Part shown: piece by piece, positions 1 through 13,755 of the stretch
Position numbering within the stretch: position 1 is the first letter of the stretch
Layout of the letters: each line of letters opens with the position of its first letter
Assembly (NCBI GenBank): GCA_944470555.2
Contig: OX104129.1
Coordinates: forward strand, 43,991,998 to 44,055,997
Reading direction: 5' to 3'
DNA: 64,000 nucleotides
Source of the DNA: Heterobilharzia americana
Taxonomy: Eukaryota; Platyhelminthes; Trematoda; Strigeidida; Schistosomatidae
The notes under the pieces: model-generated
Told to the model about the DNA's origin: nothing
The model's input: the letters and a program-made list of their open reading frames with translations, nothing else
Databases searched by the model: none
Program-made: the position numbers and the translations under genes

Positions 1-1129
1 TACCCACACTTTGTTGCATGGTTACTCTAGACTATGTCACATCTAAACACTAGTAATTTACCCAAGCAGACTGTAACTGTGCTACTCTGGTTGCATGACG
101 TAGGCCATCATTCACGCACTGAAACTATGTTAATGTGTGGATCAGCTTACTTCACGATGTCCATCTCGAAATAGCTTATGAATAATGTACAAAAATTTCC
201 AACAGACAACAGGATTGGTATATATTGCAAGCCTCAGTGTCGTATCGTAGAAAAAGGATGATGATCTTCCGCTAAACGTCGCCAAGATAATCGCACGAAT
301 ATGTTTTTGCTTCGGTGGAACTTCTTGATCTGTAATTGCCTTTAAAATATGCAAAGCCTACAGATGTTTTAAATTTTGAACAAAATATTACTTGCTGCTT
401 ATTTGTGTTGTCTTTACCGACAGCAATACTCTTTATTGAGTCAAAGTTAGGCAGCGGCATCTGCTTGGCCTTTCACAATAACGACCTTGACTTCTGAAAA
501 CAGCGCTTCAAAAAACATTGGCAACGGCCATCAAACCAACAATCTTCAATTAGTAGAAATATGAGAGGTGTATATATTCATCATTTTGAATTTTTGACAG
601 TTTTATAAAACTGGAGTTCCAATGCTTTTTCATAAATAAGCATTCTAAACGCTCATATCAGTCAGAGAGAGTAACCAATGTCGAATATTGATAGTACGAG
701 CTTAGAAATCTGATCGTTCTTGATCTCTCGCGTCTGGTTCTTATGGCTCGGTTCGGGCTTTAAGGTTCACTTTACAGTGGATGAGGAAGTGCCGCCTGCT
801 TTCTTGCTTTTAGGTTTGGCGAGGTGGATGTTTTGTGGGTTAGAAAGTTGCGAACTTTGGTGTGATTGTGGAGCTACGGATTGCTGGGTAGGCTATGTGA
901 CGGACGTGACTATTGTCAGTGTGGTTACTCGAATCGGCATAGTGAGGCATTCGTAAAAGGAAAAGAAAGAGGGAGAACAAAGAAAAACGGCATGCGGGAG
1001 TTGTCCGAAGGGTAAGAGTAGATGCAGCAGGTGTAGTTTCTAAAGAAGAATTAATTGGTGCTGTGGGTGTATTAAGAAGAGAGATAGTGAGTGGTAGGCA
1101 AAAGAGAAGTGAAGGTGGGCTAGTGAGGT
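1..1129. other. Non-coding left edge; distal part may be 3' tail of CR1-like element
   Basis: I see no convincing gene here. Short open frames on both strands lack domain signatures and splice context. From roughly 700 to 1129 the DNA is less AT-rich and directly abuts the minus-strand end of the retrotransposon ORF at about 1130, so it may be that element's 3' untranslated region. That is inferred from position only. Confidence 0.4.
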
Positions 1130-2120
1130 CAGTAATCCCCTTGATACGTCCATAGTAGACCACGTGAACTGACATAACTGTCTAGCCGTCTCTTGAACGA
1201 GTCAACTGAGGGGGCTTTGACGATGTCCCATGGTACGGTATTCCATAAAGCACATACTCTCAGGGAGAAAAGTTGAGCCCGAGCGTGGCATTGACCCTCC
1301 GATTTGTTACCCTAATTGGGTTATCTTGTGTTGGCCGCTGTCGCAGGCAAGGCCAATTTGTTTGGGTGATTTGCCTAGCGGACGGTCTTGTAGGCCGTGA
1401 TAAGGCCACCCCCCCCCTTCCTGTGATAGCCCAAGGTGACTAGGTGTAGTTGTTTTAGTCTTGCGAGATATGCCTTCCCACCCAGCCCCACAACTGATTT
1501 TCTTGCAGTTGGTTGTATTTTTTCAAGGAGATTAGAGTCTCTCTTGGGTGTTGGGGGCCACTATACTGAAGACCTTTAGGTGCGGCCGTACACGGGGTTT
1601 GAAAACGGTGGGGTGGCGGCGTCAAGCTGTCTACGCGAAGGGTGCAAAATGGCGTTCACTGTGGTTGCCATATCTTTGTAGTTAGAACTGGCGTTCAAGG
1701 CGTCAGAGAAGTTGAGCTCCAAATCTTCCTGCGTGGATACTCTGGTGATAGTGTGGTTGCCCAACATGTACTGAAAGTCTGCCTTCCCTGGTTCATGTCT
1801 GCTGATGTGCATTGCTTTTCACCTTTGCAGATTAAAGCTCGAACCATTTTCCGACGACTAGAGTTCAAGTTGCTGCAGGTCACTTTGTAGGGCTGGGCAG
1901 TCGGCCTCTCCGTTTACTATCCTCAGAATGTTATTGTCATCAGCGAAGAGGAGGATGGGTGAGAAGATTTTGCGTGGCAGATAACTGACAAAAAGAAAGA
2001 ACGGAAATGGTTCTTCGATCGCTCCCTGGTATACTCCCGACTTCGATGGCCTCCACTGCGGTCGTATTCTATTAACCTTGCTGCAGAACCCCCGACTGTA
2101 CAGGTGTTCCAAATATTTTT
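1130..2120 (-). mobile_element. Decayed CR1/SR1-like non-LTR retrotransposon, RT C-terminal half
   Basis: Read on the minus strand, this is the C-terminal half of a non-LTR reverse transcriptase. At 2112-1858 the frame has a 'GVYQG' turn like the conserved GVPQG box, followed by the catalytic box FADD (1936-1947) in 'LLFADDNNILR'. At 1812-1576 a second frame continues with 'MHISRH', matching the usual 'CKVMH' segment. Further down, frames around 1290-1140 give 'LRVYALWNTVPWDIVKAPS', the normal end of CR1/Jockey-type ORF2. Frameshifts and stops separate these blocks, so it is a dead copy. The RT N-terminal half and endonuclease were not found upstream, suggesting 5' truncation. The clade (CR1, as in Schistosoma SR1) is inferred from motif style. 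Confidence 0.75.
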
Positions 2121-4639
2121 AAAATTATCTCCGCCAAAGGCCCAGCGCCTTCTAAACTAGCTGTGTTTCCAATTAACAACAAATGAGGGAAATATTTCAT
2201 GTCAGACGGAGGTGGACTTTGGAATGCACAAACGTTCTCCATGTTTTTATCCTTCTTATATCGATCTAGAACTGCCTATTCTTGTACTAGTTGAATGAGA
2301 CACCACCACTAATCGCCAGGTGCTAATCAAACAACGACCATCTACTTCACATCATTATCTTTAGTGATCTTATTGCAGACACCGTTCATATGCGGTCATC
2401 ATATTGTTATGAGAGCGGAATGGTTAAAACATTACATGCTGAGAATTTCACTGTGTATTGAGTATGTTGTTCGTGACAAAGCTGTTATTGTCATTATCAT
2501 AAAAGAGAAGTCGGTGACTGCTGTCCAGCAGGTGGTTTGCTTGTTGCTTTGTCTTTCTCACTGTAGGCGAACCATTCAGCGTCGGAAGGCGCTTTGGCCA
2601 TAAACGAAATTAAATTCCTTAGGGAACAGACCTGTGTTGAAACTACCCATCGCCGTGCACCATCACTCCACTCACAGCAAAAAAGCACAATGTTGAGAAA
2701 CGAATACTGTTTTCAAAACAACAACTTCATTGTTATCAAAGCCTGGGGTTCATCACGAGAGCGAAAGAGTCGCGTCCACCAACTACAAGGTTGATGTGGC
2801 CAGGGAAAACGGCTGACGAAGGTTTTTCGGACGTCCAGAGCAGCGAATGACAAACCACATGCACATATTCATATACGGACTTCTCATCACTAACAATAGA
2901 TGAAATACGAAAAACGTGACAGCGGAAGTATTGGCCTCAAGCTTTCGTCCCTCCCGGGCACTTCGTTTGACGGTACTGGTGTCTGTTTGAATACTTTCGC
3001 CATCTCTGTATGTGCTATCCTTTACCTCTGGCAGGTGCGGTATAATTTTGTTGTTTGTCCGTCTTCTGTGACTCACCACTCATTATTTGTTTTTATCTTC
3101 GTTGAGACCTATCCTCGGTGCTGTACCTTGATCCAACGTTTCGCTGGACCATTAACAACATGGCTTTGTTTAAGTGTTCCCGACATAGTTTCTTTAGCTC
3201 AACCCGAAGCCATGCTGTAAGGTGGCTCTTTGTAACATGACTGTCTACTGTGAACCTTTGTTTTTTGATTTGGCCCTCGTGGACAAGCATTTGATCCATT
3301 TTGCCGGAAATATTCCTGCCGGCTTTCGGGTATACAACAGTGTCCAACTATGGCGAAGTTCCTGTCATGGTCGGCGGCACCGTGGTATTACGCCATGGTC
3401 ATAAACGGTATAGGCCGCAAAACTGAAGGTTCAGATAATTTTTTATCCATGTTTTGCTGAAAAGAACAATTGTTCGTAGTTGCCTTGCTACTAGCGTATA
3501 TGTTCGTTGTTTGACTGCCAACTGCTCTGGATTTATTTCCCTTCACTTGGGTTTTGGAACTGCTGAAATTCGCATCTTCGCTACGAGCTACACCAAGATT
3601 CTCGTCATGGTATGTGAACAAAGGGCGCACATTTCTGCTGTTTAGGGAATCATTAAATATCTGAGCAGCTGTAAGAGCAGGAAGAATGCCTTCTTTCAGA
3701 TATTTCTGGCTCCTCAGTGTTTGCGTTTCGCAGAAATATAGATTCATCCCATATAAAACAGTTACTATAATTCGTAGTAGCAAGTACTGGGGGAGCAGTA
3801 GTCCAGACGGCGATACATTATGTATTGGTCTCAGGTTCACTATATATCAAAGTATGCAGCGCCTGCTAGAGAAAACGTCTTCCGTTTGCAGTATTTCATT
3901 TGGTAAGGGTAATTGATTACGAGCACTATGAAATCCACAGAGTGACACCGTTGCGTATAAATTCTTCTTACAACCACGGCGTAAACCTACCTCTAGCACA
4001 CAATCGTCCACTGAGATTCTCAGACAACTGGGCTAAGTTGGTTGGGAAAACGTTTGGAACATATCAGAATGCTGGGGCGAAACAACTGAAAATTTCTCTC
4101 AGCTATTTCTAATACGACGGAAATATGCAGTCAAAATTTGAAGATGTATAGGTGAGCAACATTGCTCTCAGTTACCTCACACCAGGCTTAGCGCTTAAGC
4201 ATATAACTTTTCTCATGCGTAAAACCTTGCATCAGTCGTGACAGGTACCTTAGTTTGTAGTGACAAGGTGATGGATACCTAGACAATAGTGGTAAGGGCA
4301 ATGACAGTTGTCTGCACGATAACAACAAGAATGAGAAAAGCATGGTACTGCTGACATCTAGACAATAAAATTAGGTAAAAACTTGGCCTCGCAAAGGGCA
4401 TGTATTGCTGAAGAATGAATTTTGCGGGTGATCGAAGTCCAGGCAAGCAAAAGACAGAAGGACAAAAGGTGGGACGGAAAACTGAGTTTCTTTTTTAGGG
4501 CAGTTGTCGGATTGTCTCCGGCCAAAGTCAAGATAAGGGCTACAAAAGCTTCATCAGTAAACAAAGACTAGGGTTAATTTCTCTCATTTCATGGGGTTAG
4601 CCGCAGAAGAAAGTGTGTGTTTCATTCTCACATTAGCAA
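2121..4639. other. Intergenic DNA, no recognised gene
   Basis: No feature could be supported. A 150-codon minus-strand open frame at 3840-3388 is the longest in the first 17 kb, but shows no known domain, no convincing splice boundaries, and is followed by stops. A short stretch near 2905-2960 resembles 7850-7920 (shared core 'gaagtattggcytcaagctt'), suggesting a low-copy dispersed repeat. Confidence 0.4.
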
Positions 4640-5985
4640 CCCAATAAGAGGGGAGCCAGTTTACATGCATCATCACATTGATACATGCTGAAAAATCTAC
4701 AAGATTTTACAAGTCCAGAATGGTACAGACCGAATGCCATTAAACTCTATTGAAAGTAGCAGAAGATCCTGCTAGTTATGAAACGAACAGGAAAGTATCA
4801 CTTTCCGGCATACAAAGAGTGTTAGAGTTTAGATAACAGTAAATATCATCCTCATATAACGGACTTAACATGAGAGATACCAGTTTAGAAGCATCGTCGA
4901 ACTGATAATTCATGAAAATTTACGAAGTGGTATTTAGTAATGAATAACTAACGTATTAAGTCACCGGCGTACATGATCTTGTTAAAACTGGCTGCAATTC
5001 ATGAGATGGACATGGATTTTCATCTCCCATCGCACAGATACGTCCCACTGCTGGGAACAAAAGCGCACAATGTTCGAAGTTTGCTCTATAAGCAACCGAT
5101 GTTTTTTGTCCATGTGTTTACTTTGTTGTTTAGTAATATGACCACCCATTCATCAGAAAGTTCTTCAGCTTTCAGCTTTGCTAACCGTTAAAGGACCAAA
5201 TTATACTATCGGAATTATCGGTGAGTATTCACATTTATATAACTTAGGTGATTGTCTAAATCAATACACTTTCAGCTCACCATGTTATGTTTAAAGGGAT
5301 TATAGATTAATTCCATTAGCAGTACTTGTAGTAGCCGATGGGAATAGAAGTTGAATTGTTTAGCAGTCCGAATGGCAGTGTTTATAGATAGATCTGGGGT
5401 ATCTTTTGCATTAGCTTAGGCAGCATCCTTCGAGAGGTGTATTTGACGCATAGTAACATTCACAGGAAAAGATTAAGTGCGACGCTAATTCAGGCAGGTT
5501 GTGTTCCGAGTCAGTATGTGAGTTGGCCACTGGTTTATTCATTTGTTTAGAATATTTGCGCCACTGTAACTATTGTGAAAGTTCAGGCGGCCCGTCGCCC
5601 GAAGAATCATAGCCGTTAGCTGGGTTAACTGTGAAGATGGTCCAGAAACGGCGAAAGATTGGGAGCGGTTCAATAATTATTGGCGCCATTGAGCACCAAG
5701 TAATCATGTTCAGGTAGAAATTCAGCATTACATGTCGTCATAGAGCTATTGGTGAAAGTAGGAAAAGAAATAAGAAGCACGAGCAGATATGGAAAGGGAA
5801 ATTACCACGCCATCCAGTTTGGAGGAGAGAGAAGTTCACATTCTTTCAGACCCATTCGAACTTCACGTACATTTTCATGTATATACGTAGAGTCGACTAC
5901 ATCGTTTTTCTATTATAGTAATCTTACACTTTTCTACATTTGGGTGTACCGTAGTGGCTTTGAGAGCAGTATACATTAAGTTCAT
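4640..5985 (+). repeat. Dispersed repeat, copy 1 (about 1.35 kb)
   Basis: This block aligns colinearly with 12415-13755. Shared landmarks are 'catcatcacattgata' (near 4669 and 12468), 'cgaaagattgggagc' (near 5650 and 13434), and an AT-rich end with similar short open frames (5749-5979 versus 13463-13699). The copies differ at many positions and by small indels, so the family is old. No open frame is conserved between them and no transposase or reverse transcriptase is visible. It could be a non-autonomous element or an internal part of an unrecognised one. Confidence 0.65.
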
Positions 5986-6934
5986 TATGCTGAGAGGTTA
6001 TTTGGCGGAAATGAAAGTCATTTCTAATCAATATGTAAAGGCATCGCTGAAGAAAAAGAGGGTATAGCCCGGCAATTTCTTTCTCGAAATAAGGAATGCT
6101 GGCTAAATTACTCAAGCCCTTTAATTTGAAAGGTCATATAGGCTGAGCGAAGTACTACGGCAGATTCAATGTATTTTTCAGAAGACACTTTCACTGCGGA
6201 AAGTTTTGTAATGGACCGCAGTAGTCGCGAAATATCGGCTGTGTAGATCACGCACAGCACTGCTAAGACTGTTTTATGCGCCTTTCATGTCGGGAGATCA
6301 TTTAGTGGGATGTAAAGTTACGCTACAACAAAATCTTCTAACCGTAATCTCGACACGAATGCCTACACTAATCGAACAGTGTAGAAAGGTAACACTTCGC
6401 TCGAAAAAGTCCTTCACATTCATTCAGTATATACGCCATATTAACAGTTCGGGTTGTGCTGTCGGTGTGGTCCCGAGACAAAACTGGTTGCCAGCTGCAA
6501 GCGTAGGTATCGGGATTCCCACGTGAAACCCTCGCTTCGAGCAATAACGTAGATAATCATGTTGACAATTTACACCACCATCTGAAGTGGTATTTAGGGA
6601 GGAGTGACTCTCTCGACAAATGTGTCTACGCAACATTTGTACGGTCCAGTCATGGTAGTCTACGCAGAAGCGTGGAAGCACACATGGCAGTTAACCACAT
6701 GTACAGACACGATGGTTCAAATGCAGTGATGTCTTTCTTAGATTGTTCGCACCTTTGGCAACAAGTGAAATAGTTTAGGAACTCAATCCCCTATGTAGTA
6801 TTTACGTAGATTTTCGTGCCAACGAAGAAACCTTCACAACTGACAGTGGAACTGCTCACCAGGTTGACTTCATGACTTGCAGGTGCCCACGCATTGTATT
6901 CATTTTGGAAAAAATTCGATGCAGACACATAAAC
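5986..6934. other. Intergenic, nothing recognised
   Basis: Short open frames on both strands (for example 6287-6526 and 6681-6424) overlap antisense to each other and show no domain. No RNA gene or repeat structure was seen. Confidence 0.4.
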
Positions 6935-7100
6935 AATAAATAAATATTTTATTCTCAGGCCATTCATTGAATTTAACAGGATAAAGGCGGTTTAAAGGCA
7001 TCATCAAATTGATAGCTGTGGAGAAACGTAAAGGATTTTAACAGTGCTTAATAGTTCAGATGCGAGGACACTAAACTGTTTCGTGATATCAAGTGTCTAA
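6935..7100 (+). repeat. Partial copy of the 4640/12415 dispersed repeat
   Basis: The run from 'aaatattttattctcag' through 'aaaggcatcatcaaattgata' parallels the 5' part of the repeat at 12415-12540. Similarity fades after about 7090, so this is a truncated third copy. Confidence 0.45.
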
Positions 7101-10100
7101 AAGTAGTGGTGCAGTACAGTAATTGTGATGGGATTATGAGTTATCTTTCATACGGAAACACTGGCAGAGTCAGTGATGCCTGGACAATTTAAACTAAGAC
7201 AACCACTCTTTACAACGTAGGTAGGATTTGTCCGAGGTAATTAAGTTCCATTTAGGTGCATCACGCAGCCGTTTGCGATGGGCTTCACATTCAAGCGGCA
7301 GTTTTCACTGCAACTTTCCTGAAACTTGGAATGATTCATTTGCATATATTACCAATCTTGGTGACTGATCCTTGCTTTGTCTGCTGTCTCAGACCGGATA
7401 ACAGTCATAACGAGAAAGGCTTGAACTATTTTCAGAAGTGTGTGTTAACCCCAACAAAACACCCGTCAAGCACCCCACTTATCTACATGGCAAATGACAG
7501 ACCTTTGAATGCCTCTGTGAACCTTCATCTTCGGCGAGTAGGACTTGTACCAATGGCCCCTTAACCCTTACAAGACGCACCTACATCTCACCAGATTAGC
7601 ATTATTTCTCAAAGTATAATCCTGGCCATATAGACCAAAAACAACGACTGATTTCAACAAGTAAGTCAGCGTATTCCGAACCACCAGCTGCATGACGCTG
7701 GGATACTGCTTGTAAAAATAACGTGTTCGTACAGTTGACTGCTCGAAATAAACTGTTACCATGTATGGATTATGCAGTCCTGGAACCACCAATAAAGTGC
7801 GACAGGTACACAATTTGTGTATACATCCCCTCATAAGCTTTTCATCATTATCTGAAGCAAAAGTAAAAACCGTTATGATGGAAGTATTGGCTTCAAGCTT
7901 TATTTTACTCCTGGGCAATACATGTAGACGTTCTATTATATGAACATGAAGCAATTATATCTCCTAGTGGCAACAGATGGGGATTGAGATTACCTTCCAT
8001 GAAGAAACATGCGATTTACATAAAAACTTATTCATAACTCCAGAAATGGTGTATGGCCGTATGTATAGGAGTAAATATTATTACGATTATGATTATTATA
8101 ATCAGTGACAGCCTGCATGGAGTGAGCAAGCCACGCCCTAGAATACGATGATTTTTTCTAAGGTGAAATTTGAAAATCTATCATAGCTACCTCACATAAG
8201 CAACTAAGGGAACTTCAGTTACAGGAGACCCTATTACAATCATGAAAAGTTGGTGCATTATAGAGGGAATAAATTTGTTAGAAATAAGTGTTTTTACTGA
8301 ATGTTACCCACATTGATGCTATTTAGTTTTGGTAATGTCTGGGGCAGAATCACTGCCCGTGATCACACTAATTTTCGGAATTCTTTGCTTCACTGTTGCC
8401 GTTTGTTCATCAAAAATATATTTCTAATAGGAAGAAACCACATGACCAACAGATGAACTTGCCAATGTTGCTGCAGCTCAAGAGAGATTATTCTTTTGGC
8501 CACGGGATAGCGGCAAGTTTAAAGACATTGATTAGCCTGCCCCCGGGCCACTTTGATTGTCACAAAAACTAGGTATAATGAAAAAATGTACACTTGATAT
8601 TTACTCTACTGCCTACATTAAATGTCCAAACAACCAAGAAAACTCGTTACGTCAGCCTGTTTCTCACCCCAAAGTTGAGAAACATGCATATATTTGCCCT
8701 TATGCACTCATCTGAAACCCCAACCTCAAGTCTATCGTTACTTGCGCGCACTATTACCCTGTCGCAGGCTCAAAGATAGCCTGAAAACCGTAATCAAGTT
8801 GACATACTTTCCACCTTCACCCCATAGGCCATCTCTTATGGTGGTTTGGCATTAATCACTTAATAAAGCTTTGCTTCATCCTTTCGTTGACAGAAATTAT
8901 GGCGTTTGCGTCACCCAAACTATAGCACGGCGTAGCAGTATATTATCAACCATTGCCATGGTACGCCTACCTTTCTCAGAAACAGTTCATGGAACGTATT
9001 TGATGGCTGAACACAACTGCAGCATACGAGTAGACAGGCAACGGTTGTAGTGCAGTCGTCAGTGAAGAAGTGAATTTATTTAAAAAGAACTTCCTGCAGG
9101 AAATGACTTGAACAAATGGTCCAGTGGTTATACAATGCCCGCAAAAGCACCAATTCATCCATCACTCAAACAAAAGCGCGATGGGAGGGCCACATTTAGC
9201 GTTGTAGCTAAAGTGGCTTCTAGAGCCAGAGCCAAACTGAGGGTGTTACTCTGGCACGCACAGAAAACAATAGCTTTCCCTCCGTAAGACGTGGTGTGTC
9301 GTAAACAGTTTGGACCTCTGTCTCGAGTAATGCCTATCTGTGCCACCAGGATGACCAAGATTTGGCAGGAAATACGCTACAACGGGGTCATGACCAGTTA
9401 CCCTGATTATGACAAAGGCTCCTGATGTTAGGCGTGGGAAAGTTTAAGCAGAAGGCTAATGAATCTCCCGCTCCGCAGTGTTTCATACCTAACTTGTCCT
9501 GAAAACGTCAAGTTTTCGGGGTTCTTGATACCCAAGTCGTAAAGAGGACAGGGAATGAAAGCCAGAGTCGTCGGAATACGCCCCTAGATTAAAGCGCCAG
9601 CCTCCATCAATCACAACTTCTGATTTATTGATATTAAAAGAGAGTTGCGACAGGTGCCCACACAAAGAGCTAATTCAACCGTTTTCACATTTGGGCTATG
9701 CTGCCTCTCCAGAAACTATAATGAAATTCAATACCTTCTTTGATGGATTATTAAGATTGAAGGTTTGCAAAGCTTTCAAGACAATCGTATTTCATGCTCT
9801 TAAAGGATGGATGGTAGACGATCCTAGATAATTTATATTTTGAAACAATGGAGAATTTTCGCAGCTCAGGTGGATGGTCTTGGTTGTGTTGTGTCCTCTG
9901 AGCTGGGTTGTTTAATCGTGAAGCTTTCATCGCCTTGCTAAACGACATCATCAGCACCAACTGCAGTATGATGGTTCATACTTGAATAGAGAGTGAAAAC
10001 GGATGGCACTCACTTGGCCCCATACAAGCCATCTTAAAAATGGTTTATTCAAGAAGTGTACTATGCTGACTGTAGCTTTACAGCCGGAATTTCAGGCTTG

Positions 10101-12414
10101 TAGAGGGTAATTCTTATTCTTTAATCAGTGAAGGTTCTCGGGTATATCACTGTGAGCAGTTATATGGCCCGTATTAATTCTTATCTGTTCATTTTTATAA
10201 TGCTGTCTGTCCACCGCATTCATCTGTTTGCGAAGGTGAAAGCCATCGCCAAATTTTAGCGCACCTGCCACATGTCATCGCATTTTTGCGTGAAAACGCA
10301 GATTTTTGGCGCCCTGCGTGTGTAATTTACCTGTTTGTACGTTTTTAAGATGCCGTGCTCAAAACTGTTTTTCTGCGCGAAAAGTAGGCCGCAATTTCAC
10401 ATTTTAGGTAGAAAGTAAGCTAAGTCGTTTATGGAGAAGGATGCTGAGATATCGAAGTAAGTCAATACAGGCTTCATACTGGAGGCAGAAGGAGTTATGA
10501 TAGCTGCTTTCACTATTATTCACGTCGCTCTTGGCTGGAAATACAGTCGTAGACGAATGAAAAGACAGTAAAAGGTGTTCACACATGTAGCTGTGAACTG
10601 GAGGTCAAGTGTTCATTAATAACTCAGTGCTCCGCTAATAGTTAGGAGTGGTTATTTTACCGCATGTGGTAAGCTGCTTTGACGGAACTCAAAGATACCT
10701 GAGAAAAAAATGCGAAACCCTTACAAGGATGTTCATAGCGGCATTTTGGACTGCCGGTGGCTCCAGAAAAAAGTACTGGCGTGGCCAAAAGTTGACTACA
10801 AAATGAGTATGGCTGGCTTCCTCTTCTAGCCGGCCTTGAGGAAAGGAACTGGAGTGGGTTTCTCATGTCCAACCGCGTTCAGGTAGGTGTGGGGAATAGG
10901 CCTCAGCCCAGGTGAAATGGCGCAGTAAAAGGAATTCGTTGTGAATTAGGAAGCTATAACTACAGCAATCCACCAGTTGGAGGAAGATGGTTACTGAATT
11001 TGCTCTCGTAGGCACGATGGTAAACGCAAATTGTCTTTATTCAAAGTGCCAGTAATCGCTTATTAAGAGAGGTAATATTGGCTTTTAACTTCTAGGTTTC
11101 TAACTTTCGTTGAGCGGGGGTGGGCTATGCTGCTTTATTACTCACCATTAAGTATCAGTCTCGACGGATTTTTTTGGTGTCATTTATTGAGTGATCTGTG
11201 TCTGTAAGTGGCACATCACAAGCTTCGTGGAATGCTGCAGCAACAGTAGACTTAACCGAGGCATTCTAGGAGGTAGTGCCATCGAGGTCATTTCTCAGCC
11301 GGAAACAGGTTGACAATACGGTTAATGCGCTGCAAAAAGTGGGTAACTGCCATCTTTTATGATGAACACAGGTTACCCATGCTCACTATGTTCACGTGAG
11401 AAACAAGTAATCAGGCGATAGACGTTTGAACTAAACCGCCGTTATTTTTAAGCGTACTTCGTGGTGAACCGTAAACTGTGAGGTATTGGTCGGTTAAGAA
11501 ACCTCAGTTCCTATTTTTGAGAAACGCCTGAAGTCCAAATTTCGAAACTGTTCGTCAGTTTGAACTGAAGATGAATGGGTATACTGTTGAATTTTCCGAA
11601 ACTGTTCATAACCATCGCTGTGGGCAATCTTTTGCGGCATGTCATGCTTGGGGCATCTTGTCTAATCCACTAAGGTCCTTGCGTCTGACAAACTTTTAGA
11701 AGCATAGTTTCACAGACATGTCACCTACTGCCTTCTTGAGTTTTGGACATGCTCACAGCTTTCTGGCATTTATCCTAGCATACCGGCAACACTCTTTGCA
11801 GGCGCTTCCATCAAATGTGCAATACGAGATCACGTTACCGTCGTGTACTGGACGTATTTGGTGGCGAATTCGCAGTCGCAGTTGCGACTAGGTTGGATAA
11901 ATGCTACAAACTAATTTTGACAGGATAACTAAGCGTCCTGCTTCCCTAGTATTAATGGCGAACCCCGCCTACAGAAATTGTACGACGGATCTGCTATGGT
12001 TCTATTGTGGCATCACACTTTCCCAAAATCCATAGCCTGGGGTTTGACGAGGTTCAGCGTTGATGCTGATTTTGATGGTTCAACTGGACTCGCTAACCTG
12101 GAGGCACCCGGCCAAGCATCTTCGCCATTTGGCACGCTGTCGTGTTACGTTGCACTGCTTGCAGTCGACTCTAACCAGTTAGTTGGGACGCATCGGTATT
12201 TTGGCATGACCTCGTAAATATACCATTCCATACAACTACGCAGTTGGGTTCTTTCTTGGTCTGTTATTCGTGGGTATAAAACAACTTCTAATAATTAGTG
12301 ATTGGCCTCCGCGTCTGTCAAGTTCGCACCAAAGCGGTTCCTGAACTGTCACCTGGAGATTTTGTTAACTGTGGTATACGGGTCGTGTTTCGTTGAAGAT
12401 TTTAATGATAATAA
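7101..12414. other. Long intergenic stretch, no recognised gene
   Basis: I find no exon series, RNA gene or recognisable transposon protein across this stretch. The longest frames (7256-7564 +, 7954-7568 -, 11978-12217 +) have no motifs and no clean splice sites. It lies upstream of the CBP gene, so some of it may be intron or promoter of an unseen 5' untranslated exon. Confidence 0.35.
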
Positions 12415-13755
12415 TATATTTTTATTCTCACATGAGTAATTTAACACTAGAGAAGTCAGTTTACAGGCATCATCACATTGATATATGTCGAAAAATCTAC
12501 GAGATTTTACGGGTTCTAAATAGTACAGAGGGGAGGTCGTTTAACTCCATCAAAAACATCAGATCACAGTTACGGGACAAAGAAAAACCACTTCCAGCAT
12601 ATGCAGAGCGTCAAAGTGAAGATAGCAAAAATTCCCAGTCCCATATAATGGATTTAACATGACAGATACCAGTTCAGTTTACAAAACAGTATCTGGGATT
12701 ATATAACTCACATAGCAAGTTATTGATATGAGTAGACTTATTGAAACCTGCTGCCAATCAAAAGGCCGGCTTGGATTTCCATCTGTCATTACACAGATAG
12801 GTTTCACCATCAACGACAAAAGCTAGCAATACTCGAAGTTTGCGTTACAGTCAGACGACATTGTTAGTCCATTTGCATAGCTTCTTACTTAGTAATATAA
12901 ATATCTGTTCACTAGAAAGTTGTTCGGTTTTTGGCTTTGTTAACCACAGAGGGCCCATTTACACGATCTGAAGTATCAGTAGATATCCACAGTTATACAA
13001 CCAAGGTGAGTGTCTTAGTCCATGCATTTCTAGTCAACCATGTGGTTTAAAGGTAGTATACATTAATTCCACTGGGAGTTCTTCTAGTAGTAGATGGAAG
13101 CAGACGTTGAGACGGTTAATAGTCCAAACGGCAGCAGTTACATATGGACTCCGGGCATCGTTCATATCAGCGTAAGCAGCATCATTCGAGAAGTGTATTT
13201 GATACATGGTAACTTTTGGTTAAGAAGATCACTTGATACAGAGTACTATAGAACATGTAGTGTGTAATTGCCACAGGCAAGTCATATTTTGAGCCAATAG
13301 GTATATTGGTCTCTCGTTTGATCATTTGTTCAGAATGTTTGTGCCACTATGGCTGTTGGGAAACTTTAGGCGGTTCGCCACAAGAAGAATCATGACCAGC
13401 TGATGAGTTGATTGTGAAGATGTTCCAGAAGCCGCGAAAGATTGGGAGCAGTCTGATAATCCATGGAGTCAAACAGCAGGTATTATTTCCACTTAGTGGA
13501 TATGTCCAGATTGAAATTCAGCGTCAAATGTCCTCATCGAGCTGTTGCTGCAAAATTAAAAAAAGAAAGAAGAAGCACGAGCAGATGTGAGAAATGGAAT
13601 TACCCGCAGACCAGCTTAGAAAAGAGGAAAGTTCCTATACTTTTAGACCTATCCGAACTTTATGTACATTTTCATGTATGTGTATGGTTAACTACATAGT
13701 TTTTCTACTATAAGAATCTTAAAACTTTTCCATGTCCATTGCTAATTGAAAGTGA
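12415..13755 (+). repeat. Dispersed repeat, copy 2 (about 1.34 kb)
   Basis: This is the colinear partner of 4640-5985, in the same orientation 7.8 kb away. Its 5' end includes AT-rich 'ttttattctcacatgagt' and its 3' end a frame at 13463-13699 corresponding to 5749-5979. Divergence is substantial and spread evenly, so this looks like two old insertions rather than a recent segmental duplication. Confidence 0.65.

Noticed and set aside
3388..3840. 150-codon minus-strand open frame as a gene
   Set aside because: No domain, no splice context, stops on both sides in other expected exon frames; similar-sized frames arise by chance in 64 kb.
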